Counted from the stretch's first letter, positions 32,441 to 43,506 are shown. The stretch: 64,000 bases of DNA from Phycisphaerae bacterium (GCA_030428945.1 JAUIEC010000006.1:62001-126000), one strand, 5' to 3'. Notes: a model not told the origin generated them from the letters alone. Made by a program: numbers and translations.

Positions 32441-33931
32441 ATGCCGCGCTTTGGCTTCGCGATCGACAACCGTGTCTGCATCGGCTGCCACGCCTGCACG
32501 GTGGCCTGCAAGTCCGAGCACGAGGTTCCGCTCGGCGTCAACCGCACCTGGGTCAAGTACATCGAGAAAGGCGCGTTTCCGAACGCCCGCCGCAGCTTCA
32601 GCGTGCAGCGCTGCAACCACTGCGCCGATGCGCCCTGCGTCGAGATCTGTCCCGTCACGTCGCTCTATCGCCGCCCGGACGGGATCGTCGACTTCGACAA
32701 CGACCGCTGCATCGGCTGCACCGCCTGCATGCAGGCCTGTCCGTACGATGCCCTCTACCTGGACCCCGCGACGAGCACGGCCGCCAAGTGCAACTACTGC
32801 ACGCATCGGGTCGACGCCGGGTACGAGCCGGCCTGCGTGGTGGTCTGTCCGGTCGAGGCGATCGTCTCGGGCGACCTGGACGATCCCGACAGCCGCATCG
32901 CGCTGCTCGATCGACAGCAGCGCGTCCAGTATCCGAAGGTCGAGAAGGGTACGGACCCGAAGCTGTTCTACGTCGGCGGTGAAACGGCCGCGATGAACCC
33001 GGGCCTGGCCGGTCCGCGCGAGAACTACCTGTGGAGCGGGACGCCGACGAGTGTCTCGCTGCCGCAGATGCGCAAGGCGGCCGACGAGGCCGAGCGGGCC
33101 CGCCGGGTCTACGACCAGAAACCCAAGCCCGGCACGTGGGGCTGGATGGTCAGCGCCTATGTCAGCACCAAGGCGGTCGCCACCGGACTGGTGCTGGTGC
33201 CGATCCTCGCGTACGCCGCGGCCGAGACCGGCGGCGCGGCGCTGCCGACCGGCGCGATGCTGCTGGCGCTGCTGTTCCTGGGCATCACCGGCGGCCTGCT
33301 GGTCGGCGACCTGAAACAGCCGCGGCGGTTCCTGTACGTGCTGCTGCGACCGCAGTGGAAGAGCTGGCTGGTGCGCGGGGCGTACCTGATCACGGCCTTC
33401 GCCCCGCTGGTGCTGCTGACGTGGCTGCTTGGCAGCGCGGGCGCGGGGCGCGGGTGGCAGCTTGCGCTGGGTGTCCCGACGGCGCTGCTGGCCGGCGGCG
33501 TGGCGGTCTACACGGCGTTCCTGTTCGCGCAGGCCAAGGGGCGCGACTACTGGCAGAACCCGCTGCTGGGTGTTGGCATGCTGGCGGATGCGCTCGTGGC
33601 CGGCGCGGCCGTCGTGCAACTGTGCGGTCTGACGGTGGCGTTGCCGGACAACGCGCTGCTGACGGGTGCGATCGTGCTGGCGGTTCTGACGGCGCTGGAG
33701 TTCATTCCCCGGCATCAGACCGAGAATGCGCACGTGGCCGCCGGGTTGATCCTGCGTGGTCCGTTCGCGGGCTGGTTCTGGGGCGGCGTGGTGGCGGTGG
33801 GGCTGGTGCTGCCGCTGGTCGTGCTGCTGGCGGGCGGGCCGGTTGTGCTGGCGGCGATCGGGCTGCTGGTGCACATCGTCGCGAAGAACCACGTGGTCGT
33901 GCAGGCGCCGCAGCGGGTGCCGCTGAGCTGA
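32441..33931 (+). CDS. Fused four-cluster ferredoxin and NrfD-type membrane subunit
   Basis: A 496-residue fusion of the two partner subunits of a molybdopterin oxidoreductase. Residues 1-190 are a four [4Fe-4S]-cluster protein: C13-C16-C19-C23 (VCIGCHACTVACK), CNHCADAPCVEICP, CIGCTACMQACPYD and CNYCTH..CVVVCP. From about 225 onward come eight hydrophobic helices of the NrfD/PsrC type, expected to exchange electrons with quinone. GGGAGCAGAC precedes the ATG. The catalytic subunit follows 90 nt downstream; the two should form one complex. Confidence 0.9.
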   Translation: MPRFGFAIDNRVCIGCHACTVACKSEHEVPLGVNRTWVKYIEKGAFPNARRSFSVQRCNHCADAPCVEICPVTSLYRRPDGIVDFDNDRCIGCTACMQACPYDALYLDPATSTAAKCNYCTHRVDAGYEPACVVVCPVEAIVSGDLDDPDSRIALLDRQQRVQYPKVEKGTDPKLFYVGGETAAMNPGLAGPRENYLWSGTPTSVSLPQMRKAADEAERARRVYDQKPKPGTWGWMVSAYVSTKAVATGLVLVPILAYAAAETGGAALPTGAMLLALLFLGITGGLLVGDLKQPRRFLYVLLRPQWKSWLVRGAYLITAFAPLVLLTWLLGSAGAGRGWQLALGVPTALLAGGVAVYTAFLFAQAKGRDYWQNPLLGVGMLADALVAGAAVVQLCGLTVALPDNALLTGAIVLAVLTALEFIPRHQTENAHVAAGLILRGPFAGWFWGGVVAVGLVLPLVVLLAGGPVVLAAIGLLVHIVAKNHVVVQAPQRVPLS

Positions 33932-34021
33932 AGCGTCCGGGGTGGTGCGCATCGGAGAGTGCCAGGCAGGGAGTGCGCGTGCACGCCTTTCGCCGGGCAA
34001 CGGTCGGGCAGGAGTGTGGGT

Positions 34022-36898
34022 TTGAAACCGTACAAGCCGCAACGATCCGCGATTGAGCGCATGGCCGTCTCGCTCGGGCTGATTCCCGGCAGCGATGACG
34101 AGGCCCGCGCGAGCGTCAATCCGCTGCCGCTGTTCCGCTATCCCCAGCCCGACACCTGGCACGATCACGTCGAGTACGATCCGGCCGCCTGGCCGCGGCG
34201 GGCGGTGGCCCGGCACTATCGCCTGGTGCCGACGACCTGCTTCAACTGCGAAAGCGCCTGCGGTCTGCTGGCGTATGTCGACAAGGACAGCGGGCAGATC
34301 CGCAAGTTCGAAGGCAACCCGGTGCATCCCGGCAGTCGCGGCAAGAACTGTGCGAAGGGGCCGGCGACGATCAACCAGGTGACCGACCCGGACCGGATCC
34401 TGACACCGATGAAGCGCAGCGGACCGCGCGGCAGCGGGCAGTGGCAGGCCGTCAGTTGGGACGCGGCCCTGGCGGACATCGGCGGGCGCGTGCGGGCCGC
34501 GCTGCGGGAGCAGCGGCAGGACGAGGTCGTCTATCACGTCGGCCGGCCCGGGGCCGAGGGCTACATGGATCGTGTCCTGCGGGCCTGGGGCATCGACGGG
34601 CACAACAGCCACACCAACATCTGCTCGGCCGGGGCCCGCTTCGGCTACGCCCTGTGGATGGGCTACGATCGTCCGAGTCCGGACTATGCCAACGCGCAGT
34701 TCATCCTGGCGCTGAACGCCCACTTCGAGAGCGGGCACTACTTCAACCCGCACGCGCAGCGGATCTCGCAGGCGCTGCAGGAAGGCTGCCAGTTGGCGGT
34801 CGTCGACCCGCGCCTGTCGAACACGGCCTCGCACGCCGACTACTGGCTGGCGACCCGGCCCGGCAGTGAGGCCGCGCTGCTGCTGGCGATCGCGCACGTG
34901 CTGCTGCGCGAGAATCTCTGCGACCGCGACTTCATGCGGCGCTGGGTCAACTGGCGCGAGACGCTCGCGGCCGATGGCGTGGCCGGCGACTTCGATGCGT
35001 TCCACGAACTGCTGCGGCGCGCGTACGCCGATTTCACGCCGGCGTTCGCCGAGCGCGAGTGCGGGGTCTCGGCCACGATGATCGAGGACGTCGCCCGCCG
35101 GATCGGCGCGGCCGGGTCCCGTTTCGCGTCGCACACCTGGCGCGGTGCGGCCAGCGCTCACCTGGGTGGCTGGCAGGTTTCGCGGTGCCTGTTCTTCCTG
35201 CACATCCTGACCGGCAGTGTCGGCACGCAGGGTGGCTGCAGCCCGTCGGCCTGGCACAAGTACAAGGCCAGCCTGATCGATCCGCCGCCGCCGATCACGC
35301 AGTGGAACGAGATGCACTGGCCGCGCGAGTACCCGCTGACGCACTACGAACTGAGCTTCCTGCTGCCGCACTTCCTGAAGGAGGGGCGCGGGAAGATCGA
35401 CGTCTACTTCACGCGCGTGTTCAACCCGGTCTGGACCTACCCGGACGGATTCAGTTGGATCGAAGCCCTCAGCGACGAAAGCCGGATCGGCCTGCACGTC
35501 GCGCTGACGCCGACCTGGAACGAGACGGCCTTCTTCGCCGACTACGTCCTGCCGATGGGGCACGGGCCCGAACGGCATGACCTGACCACCTACGAAACGC
35601 ACAACGCCACCTGGGTCGCCTTTCGCCAGCCTGTCCTGCGGGCGGCCGCCCAGGCCGACGGCCGGGAGGTGGGCGACACGCGCGAGACGAACCCCGGCGA
35701 GGTCTGGGAGGAGGACGAGTTCTGGATCGGACTGTCGTGGGCGATCGATCCCGACGGCGATCTCGGCATTCGCCGGTACTTCGAAAGCAGGCAGCGGCCG
35801 GGCGAGAAACTCGGCGTCGAGGAATACTACCAATACCTGTTCGAGCGCGTCGCGGGCCTGCCCGAGGCGGCGGCCGAGAAAGGCATGACCCCGCTGGACT
35901 ACATGCGGAAATACGGCGCGTTCCAGGTGCAGGACCGGGTCTACGAGCAGCACGAGCAGGCGGTCCCGGACGAGGCCCTGGCGGGCAGCACGCGTGATCC
36001 GGAGACCGGGGCGGTCACCCGCGACGGGAAGGTGATCGGTGTCGAACGCGACGGCGTTGTCCGGGCCGGCTTCCACACCGAGTCGCGCCTGCTCGAGTTT
36101 CACAGCCCGACGATGGTCGCCTGGGGCTGGCCGGAGCACGCCCGGCCGGGCTACATCCGCAGCCACATCTACGAGAGCGAAGCGGAACAGCAGGGCTGGG
36201 AGGACAAGCAGGCCGACGACGGCACGTTCTGTCTGCTGCCGACCTTCCGGCTGCCGACGCTGATTCACACCCGCAGCGGATCGGCCAAGTGGCTCAACGA
36301 AATCTCGCAGCGCAACCCGGTCTGGCTGCACACCCGCGACGCCGCCCGACTGGGCGTTCGCACCGGCGACCTGGTGCGGGTCGCGACCGAGATCGGACAC
36401 TTCGTCGACAAGGTCTGGGTGACCGAGGCGATCCGGCCGGGGGTCGTGGCCTGTTCGCACCACCTGGGGCGCTGGCGTCGCAGCCAGGACCCGGGCAACA
36501 GTCGCTGGAGCGGATCGGTCGTGCGGATCAGCCAGCAGGGTGGCACCTGGAAGTTGCAGACCGAGCAGGGCCCGGGCCCGTTCGAGAGCAGCGATCCGGA
36601 CAGCCGCCGCATCTGGTGGCGCGAGGGTGGCGTGCCGCAGAACCTGACCTTCCCGGTGCACCCCGATCCGATCAGCGGCATGCACTGCTGGCATCAGCGC
36701 GTCACCGTCACGCGGGCCGAGGCGGGCGACCGGTCCGGCGACGTGGTGGTCGATACCGACAAATCGATGCAGGTCTATCGCGAGTGGCTTACGCGGACGC
36801 GCTCGGACGCCGTCGAGCAGTTCGGTCTGCGGCGGCCGTTGTGGCTGAATCGTCCGTTGCGTCCGACGGACGAAGCCTACCGGCTCGACAGGTCCTGA
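34022..36898 (+). CDS. Molybdopterin oxidoreductase catalytic subunit (CISM type)
   Basis: A 958-residue DMSO-reductase-family enzyme. The FS0 cluster ligands are C73, C76, C80 and C110 (CFNCESACG..GKNCAKG). The likely Mo ligand is C201 in HNSHTNICSAGARFG, the position used by polysulfide reductases and formate dehydrogenases. The C-terminal MGD-binding domain contains RSGSAKWLNEIS and SHHLGRWRR. I chose TTG 34022 because AGGAG (34010-34014) lies 7 nt upstream. No twin-arginine signal is visible, unlike most NrfD-partnered enzymes. Substrate (sulfur compound, arsenic or other) cannot be told. Confidence 0.85.
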   Translation: MKPYKPQRSAIERMAVSLGLIPGSDDEARASVNPLPLFRYPQPDTWHDHVEYDPAAWPRRAVARHYRLVPTTCFNCESACGLLAYVDKDSGQIRKFEGNPVHPGSRGKNCAKGPATINQVTDPDRILTPMKRSGPRGSGQWQAVSWDAALADIGGRVRAALREQRQDEVVYHVGRPGAEGYMDRVLRAWGIDGHNSHTNICSAGARFGYALWMGYDRPSPDYANAQFILALNAHFESGHYFNPHAQRISQALQEGCQLAVVDPRLSNTASHADYWLATRPGSEAALLLAIAHVLLRENLCDRDFMRRWVNWRETLAADGVAGDFDAFHELLRRAYADFTPAFAERECGVSATMIEDVARRIGAAGSRFASHTWRGAASAHLGGWQVSRCLFFLHILTGSVGTQGGCSPSAWHKYKASLIDPPPPITQWNEMHWPREYPLTHYELSFLLPHFLKEGRGKIDVYFTRVFNPVWTYPDGFSWIEALSDESRIGLHVALTPTWNETAFFADYVLPMGHGPERHDLTTYETHNATWVAFRQPVLRAAAQADGREVGDTRETNPGEVWEEDEFWIGLSWAIDPDGDLGIRRYFESRQRPGEKLGVEEYYQYLFERVAGLPEAAAEKGMTPLDYMRKYGAFQVQDRVYEQHEQAVPDEALAGSTRDPETGAVTRDGKVIGVERDGVVRAGFHTESRLLEFHSPTMVAWGWPEHARPGYIRSHIYESEAEQQGWEDKQADDGTFCLLPTFRLPTLIHTRSGSAKWLNEISQRNPVWLHTRDAARLGVRTGDLVRVATEIGHFVDKVWVTEAIRPGVVACSHHLGRWRRSQDPGNSRWSGSVVRISQQGGTWKLQTEQGPGPFESSDPDSRRIWWREGGVPQNLTFPVHPDPISGMHCWHQRVTVTRAEAGDRSGDVVVDTDKSMQVYREWLTRTRSDAVEQFGLRRPLWLNRPLRPTDEAYRLDRS

Positions 36899-36943
36899 TC
36901 CGCGTCCGGCAGCGGGCGGTTCGGTGCGGCGGGGTCGCGTGGC

Positions 36944-38836
36944 TCAGTCCGGATCCTCGGCCGGCGGCAGGTCTTCGACGTCGACATCCATGTCAATGCT
37001 GCCGTCCGGGCTGATCGCGATGCGTTGCATGACCGCCCGCCGCTGTCCGGACCCGCCGAGCATCTGCACGCCCCCGGGACCGCCCGCTTCCGGCATCGCG
37101 ATCGGCGCAGGGGGTCGGCCGTAGCCGTCGATCTCGCCGGCGGCCGGGTTGCCGGCCGTGCCGGTCAGGACCGGGGTCCGTTCGTGCTGGAGCGCCAGCA
37201 GCAGGGCGCCGACGGCCGTGTCGCGTTGCGTGTCACCGGCGAAGTCGAACCGGCCATCCATGGTCTGGGCGGCGACGAGTCGCAGGCGGGCGTCGTCGTA
37301 GAAGCGCTGCCAGGCGGTCACGCCGCCGGCCCGGGCGAGCAGGGCGTGGCTCAGGAGGTCCTCGGCCGTCGCCGCTTCGGCGGCCTGTGCGGTTCCGAGG
37401 AACTGCTCCAGTCGCGTCCGCAGTTCGTCGTCGCGGCTGCAGTTCAGCAGGTGCAGGGCCCGCAACGCGTGGGCCGCCCGGACCCATTCGGTCCGTCGAT
37501 CGGCGCCGCGGGCGACGCTCCCGGCCAGTTTGCCTTCGGCGACGGACTCGCGCAGCCAGGTGACGCCGCGCTCGATGGGTTCAGGCGGCAGTGCCAGGCC
37601 GACCCGCTGCGCGCTGCCGAGTGCGGCCAGGGCCGCGGTGGTCGTGCGGAACGTTTCCGCGCCGGAGCCCCAACTGCCATCCTCGTTCCGGGCCGCGACC
37701 AGGCGGGTGACGATGCGATCGAGTTCGGCCAGGCGCGGCGGGCGTCCCGGATCCAGTTCCTGGAGGATCGGATCCAGCGGCACCCGCTGCGCGACCGGTC
37801 CGCCGGTGCGGAGCATGCGGGCCCCAGTCGGGGGCGGGCCGCCGACGACCGACGTGGTGAAGCTGATCTCGGCGTCCTCGGGCAGGCCGAGTGATTCGCG
37901 GAGCATCTCGGGGTCGGGTCCGTCGTCGTTGTCGTCGCCGCCGATCATCATCATCTGCACGCCGCCGCCCGAGCCGCCTTCGGAGTTGGCCATCGCGTTT
38001 TCGACCATTTCGCGAATGTCGTCCGGCAGTTCGGAGAGATCGTTGACGACCATGGCGCCTTCGAACGACGGTCCGCCGGGACCGGTCGGCAGGCGCGGGG
38101 CGGCGCTCTCTTCGGCGATCCGCACGAGGACATCATCCGGCAGGGCTCCGATGCGTTCGGCTTCGAACTGGATGGCGGCGCTCAGGGCGGTGGCGTCGGC
38201 GCTGGCGGCCAGGCGTTCGTGCAGTTGTTCGGCGATAGCCGCCAGGCGGTCCTGGTCGGTCTCGCCGCCGGCCAGCAGGGCCAGGCCCCAGTATGCCAGG
38301 GTGGCGGGGTCGGAGATCTGTCCGGCGTCGAGGGTCGCGCGGGCCCGGGCCGCGCCATGGTTGAAGCGGGCGACGTCGAGCGGCAGGCCGTCCTCGAGGC
38401 TGGTTTCCGGAAGGGGAATCTCGACCTGTTGCGTGGCGCTCTGTCGAAGGAGCGTCAGGGTCGCGGTCGTTCCACCGGCGCTGCGGGCCTGCTCGAGTTC
38501 GTTCAGCAGGTCGAGCGTCGGATCGTCCTTGATCGGCAGCGGCCGGTCATCGACCGCGACCAGCACGTCGCCGGTCTGCACGCCGGCGGAGGCCAGCGGT
38601 CCCGCGGCGGCAACGGCGTCGACGATCAGCGTGCCGGCCAGTTGCCCGCGACCGTCGAGCGTGATTTCACGGGAATCGGAGCCGGGACGGGCGCTGCCGG
38701 CCAGCCAGCCGAGCGGTCGTGGCTGGCCGACGCCGGTCAGCGCCGCCCTTTCGGTGGTTCGGTTCGGCGGATCTCCGCAGCCGGCCAGGGTCAGTCCGAG
38801 GCACGCGCAGAGGGCGAGCAGGGTAAGGCGATGCAT
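36944..38836 (-). CDS. PDZ lipoprotein with cyclase-fold (squalene/prenyl) repeats
   Basis: A 630-residue lipoprotein: signal ending LTLAGC (about 15-20), a PDZ domain (about 55-130, GPLASAGVQTGDVLVAVDDRPL), an acidic Gly/Met-rich linker (VQMMMIGGDDNDDGPDP), and a C-terminal alpha-helical domain. That domain has repeats such as LVAARNEDGSWGSGAETFRTTTAALAAL, typical of the squalene-cyclase/prenyltransferase barrel. No DxDD or other cyclase acid motif is seen, so it is probably a protein- or peptide-binding barrel. It follows the next cyclase-fold gene by 4 nt in the MFP-ABC operon. Confidence 0.75.
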   Translation of the reverse strand: MHRLTLLALCACLGLTLAGCGDPPNRTTERAALTGVGQPRPLGWLAGSARPGSDSREITLDGRGQLAGTLIVDAVAAAGPLASAGVQTGDVLVAVDDRPLPIKDDPTLDLLNELEQARSAGGTTATLTLLRQSATQQVEIPLPETSLEDGLPLDVARFNHGAARARATLDAGQISDPATLAYWGLALLAGGETDQDRLAAIAEQLHERLAASADATALSAAIQFEAERIGALPDDVLVRIAEESAAPRLPTGPGGPSFEGAMVVNDLSELPDDIREMVENAMANSEGGSGGGVQMMMIGGDDNDDGPDPEMLRESLGLPEDAEISFTTSVVGGPPPTGARMLRTGGPVAQRVPLDPILQELDPGRPPRLAELDRIVTRLVAARNEDGSWGSGAETFRTTTAALAALGSAQRVGLALPPEPIERGVTWLRESVAEGKLAGSVARGADRRTEWVRAAHALRALHLLNCSRDDELRTRLEQFLGTAQAAEAATAEDLLSHALLARAGGVTAWQRFYDDARLRLVAAQTMDGRFDFAGDTQRDTAVGALLLALQHERTPVLTGTAGNPAAGEIDGYGRPPAPIAMPEAGGPGGVQMLGGSGQRRAVMQRIAISPDGSIDMDVDVEDLPPAEDPD

Positions 38837-38840
38837 GCTG

Positions 38841-40049
38841 TCACTCCTGGTCCGGGGCGGGTTGGCTGGTCGGGCTGTCGGGGTCGCGGTGCAGGTAGCG
38901 CTGCAGCACCATCAGGGCAAAGCCGGTGGCCCACTTGTCACCGTAGGCGGCCGCGGCGGTATCCCACCAGCAGCCGCTGGTTTCCTGTGTGCGGATCATC
39001 GTCCACGCGCTGCGCTCCCAGCGCTCGGCGGAGACTTCATCACCGAGCAGCGCCAGCAGTTCCGCATGGTAATGGTAGCCGTAGAAGAAGAAGTAACCGG
39101 AGATCTGGTCGACCGCCGTGTGCGGGACGATCAGCTTGCGGCCATCTTCGAGCCAGTGCTCATCCTGTGCGAACAGGCGGGCGGCAATGCGGGCGTCGGA
39201 ACGCTTCAGGGCCTCGGCTCGGATCAGTCCGAGCGTGGCGGCTGCGGTCCGGCTGGGCGAGCCGACGTCGTTGACGAACTCGGCCACGGCGCCGCTCGGC
39301 CGGATGAAGCGGGCGTCGTAGAGGAACGATCCGCGGATCGTTCGCATTCGCAGCAGGACGCGCACGGCATCGGCGATCATGCCCTGCGGCACGGCGACAC
39401 CGAGCGCCCGGGCCCGCGCCAGGGCGTCGATGATGTTGGCGGTGTTGAACGACATCGAGTTGCCGCGGGCGAGCGGGCTGGCGTAGTAGTTCCAGCCGCC
39501 GTCACTCTGCTGGTAGCGGAGCAGGCCGCGGACGCAGCCTGCGGCCGCTTCCCGGAGCGTTTCCCGCCGGTCGCTGCCGCGCGGGTCGGCCATCAGGGCG
39601 CACAGGAAGTCGAGCTTGTAGCCGTAGCCCCAGGTGTTGAACGCCTCGCCGGCTTCGTAGTGGATCTTCTCCCGGGCCAGCAGGGCGTCGGTTGCCCGGC
39701 GGATCGCCTCGTTGATCGCCGCGGTCGGCTGCGGGTCGCGCAGCAGGGCCTTGGCGATGATCGCGGTGCAGGCCATTCGCACGCCGTCCTGCGCGCCGCG
39801 CGAGGTGGTTCCGAACCCGAAGTCCTTCAGCATCGGTGCAGCCGGGTCGTGCGACCCCCACGAGCCATCGGCGTTCTGGGTGGCGAGCACGTAGGCCAGT
39901 CCGCGGGCGTAGGCATCGGCGGCCCGGGTTCGCAGTTCCTTCCCGTGGATCGGCGGCGTCAACTGGCTGGCCAGGTCCGGCTGCGAGGTCGGTGCCTGGG
40001 CGAGGGCCGGTAGCGCGCTCAGCAGCATCAGCAGGGCGAGTCTGCACAT
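38841..40049 (-). CDS. Secreted cyclase-fold repeat protein
   Basis: A 402-residue exported protein: signal peptide MCRLALLMLLSALPALAQA, then alpha-alpha barrel repeats of the squalene-hopene cyclase/prenyltransferase type (QNADGSWGSHDPAAP, QQSDGGWNYYASPLARGNSMSFNTANII, ETSGCWWDTAAAAYGDKWATGFALMVLQ). The catalytic Asp motif of terpene cyclases is absent. I chose the ATG at 40049 because it starts the signal peptide; a longer frame overlaps the permease gene. It sits 5 nt after the permease stop, so it is likely co-translated with the transporter. Confidence 0.78.
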   Translation of the reverse strand: MCRLALLMLLSALPALAQAPTSQPDLASQLTPPIHGKELRTRAADAYARGLAYVLATQNADGSWGSHDPAAPMLKDFGFGTTSRGAQDGVRMACTAIIAKALLRDPQPTAAINEAIRRATDALLAREKIHYEAGEAFNTWGYGYKLDFLCALMADPRGSDRRETLREAAAGCVRGLLRYQQSDGGWNYYASPLARGNSMSFNTANIIDALARARALGVAVPQGMIADAVRVLLRMRTIRGSFLYDARFIRPSGAVAEFVNDVGSPSRTAAATLGLIRAEALKRSDARIAARLFAQDEHWLEDGRKLIVPHTAVDQISGYFFFYGYHYHAELLALLGDEVSAERWERSAWTMIRTQETSGCWWDTAAAAYGDKWATGFALMVLQRYLHRDPDSPTSQPAPDQE

Positions 40050-40054
40050 CGGAA

Positions 40055-41315
40055 CTACTCCACACGCAGGGCGAGGACGGGGTCGACGCGGGCGGCCTGG
40101 ACCGCGGGCGCGGTGCCGAAGATCAGTCCGGTCGCGGCGCTGACCAGGATCGCGAGCGGGAACGAGTAGGCCTCGAACGCCACGGTCCACTGCGCCAGGT
40201 TGCCGACCAGCATCGCCAGCCCGGCGCCCAGGGCCGCCCCGAACAGTCCGCCGATGATGCACAGCAGCATGCTCTCGGCCATGAACAGTCGCACGATGTC
40301 GCTGCGCCTGGCGCCGAGCGCGCGGCGCAGGCCGATCTCCTGGCGTCGCTCGGCCATGTTGGCCAGCATGATGTTCATGATGCCGACGCCGCCGACCAGC
40401 AGCGAGATGGCGCCGAGCGAGCCCATCACCCAGCGGAAGATCCGCTCGGCCTGCCGCTGTTCGCGCAGCAGGGCGTAGGGGATCGTGATCGTGACGTCGT
40501 CCTGGGTGTGTCGTTCGGTGACCAGGTGCCGGACGAGTCCTTCGATGGCGGTCAGCGGCGTGTCGGCGGCGACCTGAATGATGGCCCGGTCGACCTCGAC
40601 CTGCACCGCTTCGTTGACGCCGCTGCCCCGGCGTACGTTGAGCAGTCCGAAGCGGGCCCGGGCCGTTTCGTACGGGATCCAGACCATCCGGTCGGGATTC
40701 GACAGCGCCCCCGACGTGCCGACGCGCCCGAGCGCTTCGAGCACACCGACGACCGTGAAGTGCACGTTGCCGATTTCCAGTTGCTGTCCGATCGGGTTGG
40801 CCAGCGGGAACAGTTCGCGCACCGTTTCAGCGCCCAGCACGCAGACGCGGCCGAGCGTGGCCTGGTCGACGGCCCGCAGGAACCGTCCGTGCTGCAGCTT
40901 GACGTCGATGACTTCGGTGAACGCTTCGGAGGTGGCGACCACGCCGACGTCGGTTCCGTCACCGGCGACGACGACCTCCTCGTTGATCAGCCGCATCGGG
41001 ACGATCCGTTCGATGGCCGGATTCTCGGTCCCCGGACCGATCGTATCGCGGAGCAGTTGCAGGTCCGCTTCGCGAATGCCGTATTCCTCCCACCAGTTCT
41101 TCCGGGCCTGTTCGCGGCGGCGGGCCCGGACCGACTGCGGCGGCACGCTGTCGAGGATCACGTTGCGAATGCCGAGTCGTTCGATCCGGCCGATCGCATC
41201 GCGGCGGGCGACCTCGCTGATCGAGATCATGCAGATCACGCTGGCGACCCCGAAGATGATCCCCAGGGCGGCCAGCAGCGAACGGGTTTTGTGAAGCAGC
41301 AGATTGCCGGCCGCT

Positions 41316-41338
<23 letters not shown>
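40055..41338 (-). CDS. MacB/FtsX-type ABC transporter permease
   Basis: A 427-residue permease with the MacB plan: one N-terminal membrane helix ([19 protein letters not shown], about 22-40), a large extracytoplasmic domain, and three C-terminal helices. The FtsX motif [29 protein letters not shown] is clear. These act as mechanotransmission transporters rather than classical importers. Its start overlaps the ATPase gene by 23 nt, so the two are translationally coupled. Substrate unknown. Confidence 0.9.
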
Positions 41339-42008
<670 letters not shown>

Positions 42009-42027
42009 CGTTGCGCTCCTTGGTCGG

Positions 42028-43506
42028 CTACCCGGCCGCCGGGTCGTAGAGGGCGACCCGTTCGCCGGCCCGCAGGCCCTGGGTGACTTCGACCATGGTG
42101 GCGTTGGCCTGTCCGATCCGGATCTGCCGGCGGGTCCGCTGGTTGCCGTCGACCACCAGGACGTAGAACTCGTCGCCCTCGTTGAAGACGGACAGGATCG
42201 GGACCTGCACGCAGTCCGGCACCGTTCCGGCGTGGACGGTCACGCGGCAGTTCATGCCGCTGCGCAGTTGCGGATGCGAACCCTCGTAGTTGCCCAGCAC
42301 CGTGAACTCGCGGACCTCGCTGAGGAAGCCCGTCCGGCTGGCGACCGCGTCCACCTTCTCCAGTTCGCCCTCGATCGCCAGGGACGGGTACGCGTCGGGG
42401 CGAATCGTGATCGGCAGGCCGGCCGCCAGGTGCTGGATGTCGCCTTCGCGGGCCTTCATCTTGACGGACAACTGGTCCATCGACGCGACGGTCATCAGGA
42501 CGGTGTGGGTCCGCACACGTCCGCCGATCTTCATGTTGTCGTCGCTGCCGCCGATCCCGGCGATGACGACGTTCGAGAAGCCGTCGCCCTCGTCCAGCGA
42601 GCCGTAGAAGACCACGCCGTCGCGCGGGGCCTTGACGACCAGCGCTTCGAGGTCCTGCCTGAGCTTGTCGACTTTTTCGGTGGCGGTCTTCAGGGCCCGC
42701 TCGGCCTTGGTCACCGCCGACTGCTTCTCCTGTCGTTCGGCGTCCTGGTTGACGTCTTCCTTCTGCTTGTCGGCCAGCTTGTCGTCGTAGTCGAGTTGCT
42801 TCTTGTTGACCTCGCGCTGGTATTCGTAGGTCTTCCAGATGGCCAGTCGGGCGGTGGCCATTTCCAGGTCGCGCTCGAGCTTGCTGATCTTGCGGCGTTC
42901 CTGCTTGACCAGGATGTCTTCGGTGGCGGTGTGCAGTTCGCGCTCCTTGTAGAGCAGCAGCAACTGTTCGAGGTCGATCCGGGCGTCTTCGAGTCGGTCG
43001 CGGGCGTCGGTCACCTTCTGTTCTTCATCGGAGAGCGACAGGGCGGCCTCCTCGCGGGCCTTCTCCAGGTCGCCGAGCGCTTCCTTGATCTCGGCCGCGG
43101 TGCGGATCGCCAGGCGATCGTGCTCGATCTGCCAGCTTTCCAGTTCCGCCCGCGCCTTGGCGAGGTCGACCTGCTTGCTCTGCACGTCGGCTTCGGCGTC
43201 CTCGATCGCGTCGGCCACGCTGGAGCGTTCGAACTCGATCAGCACGTCGCCTTCGCGGACCGAACGTCCCTCCGGCGTCAGGCGGGTGATGATCAGTTCA
43301 CCGCGGTACGACTTGGGTTCCATCCGGATCTCGTCGAGGTCGTCGGCCTTGAACGTGCCGGACAGTTCGACTTCGATCGGCAGGTCGCCGCGCCGGACCT
43401 CGGCTTCGAGCAGGCCACGCTCCTGGTCGCGGGGGCTCGCGCCGCCCAGCACCAGCACCACGGCCAGCAGCACTCCGCCGGCCACCGCGGTCGAGATGAT
43501 CTTCAT
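42028..43506 (-). CDS. HlyD/MacA-type membrane-fusion protein with long coiled coil
   Basis: A 492-residue periplasmic adaptor: N-terminal membrane anchor (VAGGVLLAVVLVLGG), a split lipoyl/barrel-sandwich domain, and a very long coiled-coil hairpin (about 100-290). The hairpin is rich in Glu/Lys/Arg heptads (DADVQSKQVDLAKARAELES, KKQLDYDDKLADKQKEDVN). A beta-barrel C-terminus follows. It is the first gene of the operon with ATPase, permease and two cyclase-fold secreted proteins. The coiled coil is longer than in typical MacA, compatible with reaching across a wide periplasm. Confidence 0.88.
   Translation of the reverse strand: MKIISTAVAGGVLLAVVLVLGGASPRDQERGLLEAEVRRGDLPIEVELSGTFKADDLDEIRMEPKSYRGELIITRLTPEGRSVREGDVLIEFERSSVADAIEDAEADVQSKQVDLAKARAELESWQIEHDRLAIRTAAEIKEALGDLEKAREEAALSLSDEEQKVTDARDRLEDARIDLEQLLLLYKERELHTATEDILVKQERRKISKLERDLEMATARLAIWKTYEYQREVNKKQLDYDDKLADKQKEDVNQDAERQEKQSAVTKAERALKTATEKVDKLRQDLEALVVKAPRDGVVFYGSLDEGDGFSNVVIAGIGGSDDNMKIGGRVRTHTVLMTVASMDQLSVKMKAREGDIQHLAAGLPITIRPDAYPSLAIEGELEKVDAVASRTGFLSEVREFTVLGNYEGSHPQLRSGMNCRVTVHAGTVPDCVQVPILSVFNEGDEFYVLVVDGNQRTRRQIRIGQANATMVEVTQGLRAGERVALYDPAAG

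Noticed and set aside
32195-36694. A ~1,500-codon open frame on the minus strand opposite rmlD, the Fe-S/NrfD fusion and the Mo subunit
   Set aside because: Arg/Pro/Ala-rich, crosses several clear plus-strand genes with intact motifs, and results from GC-rich third positions; an antisense shadow.
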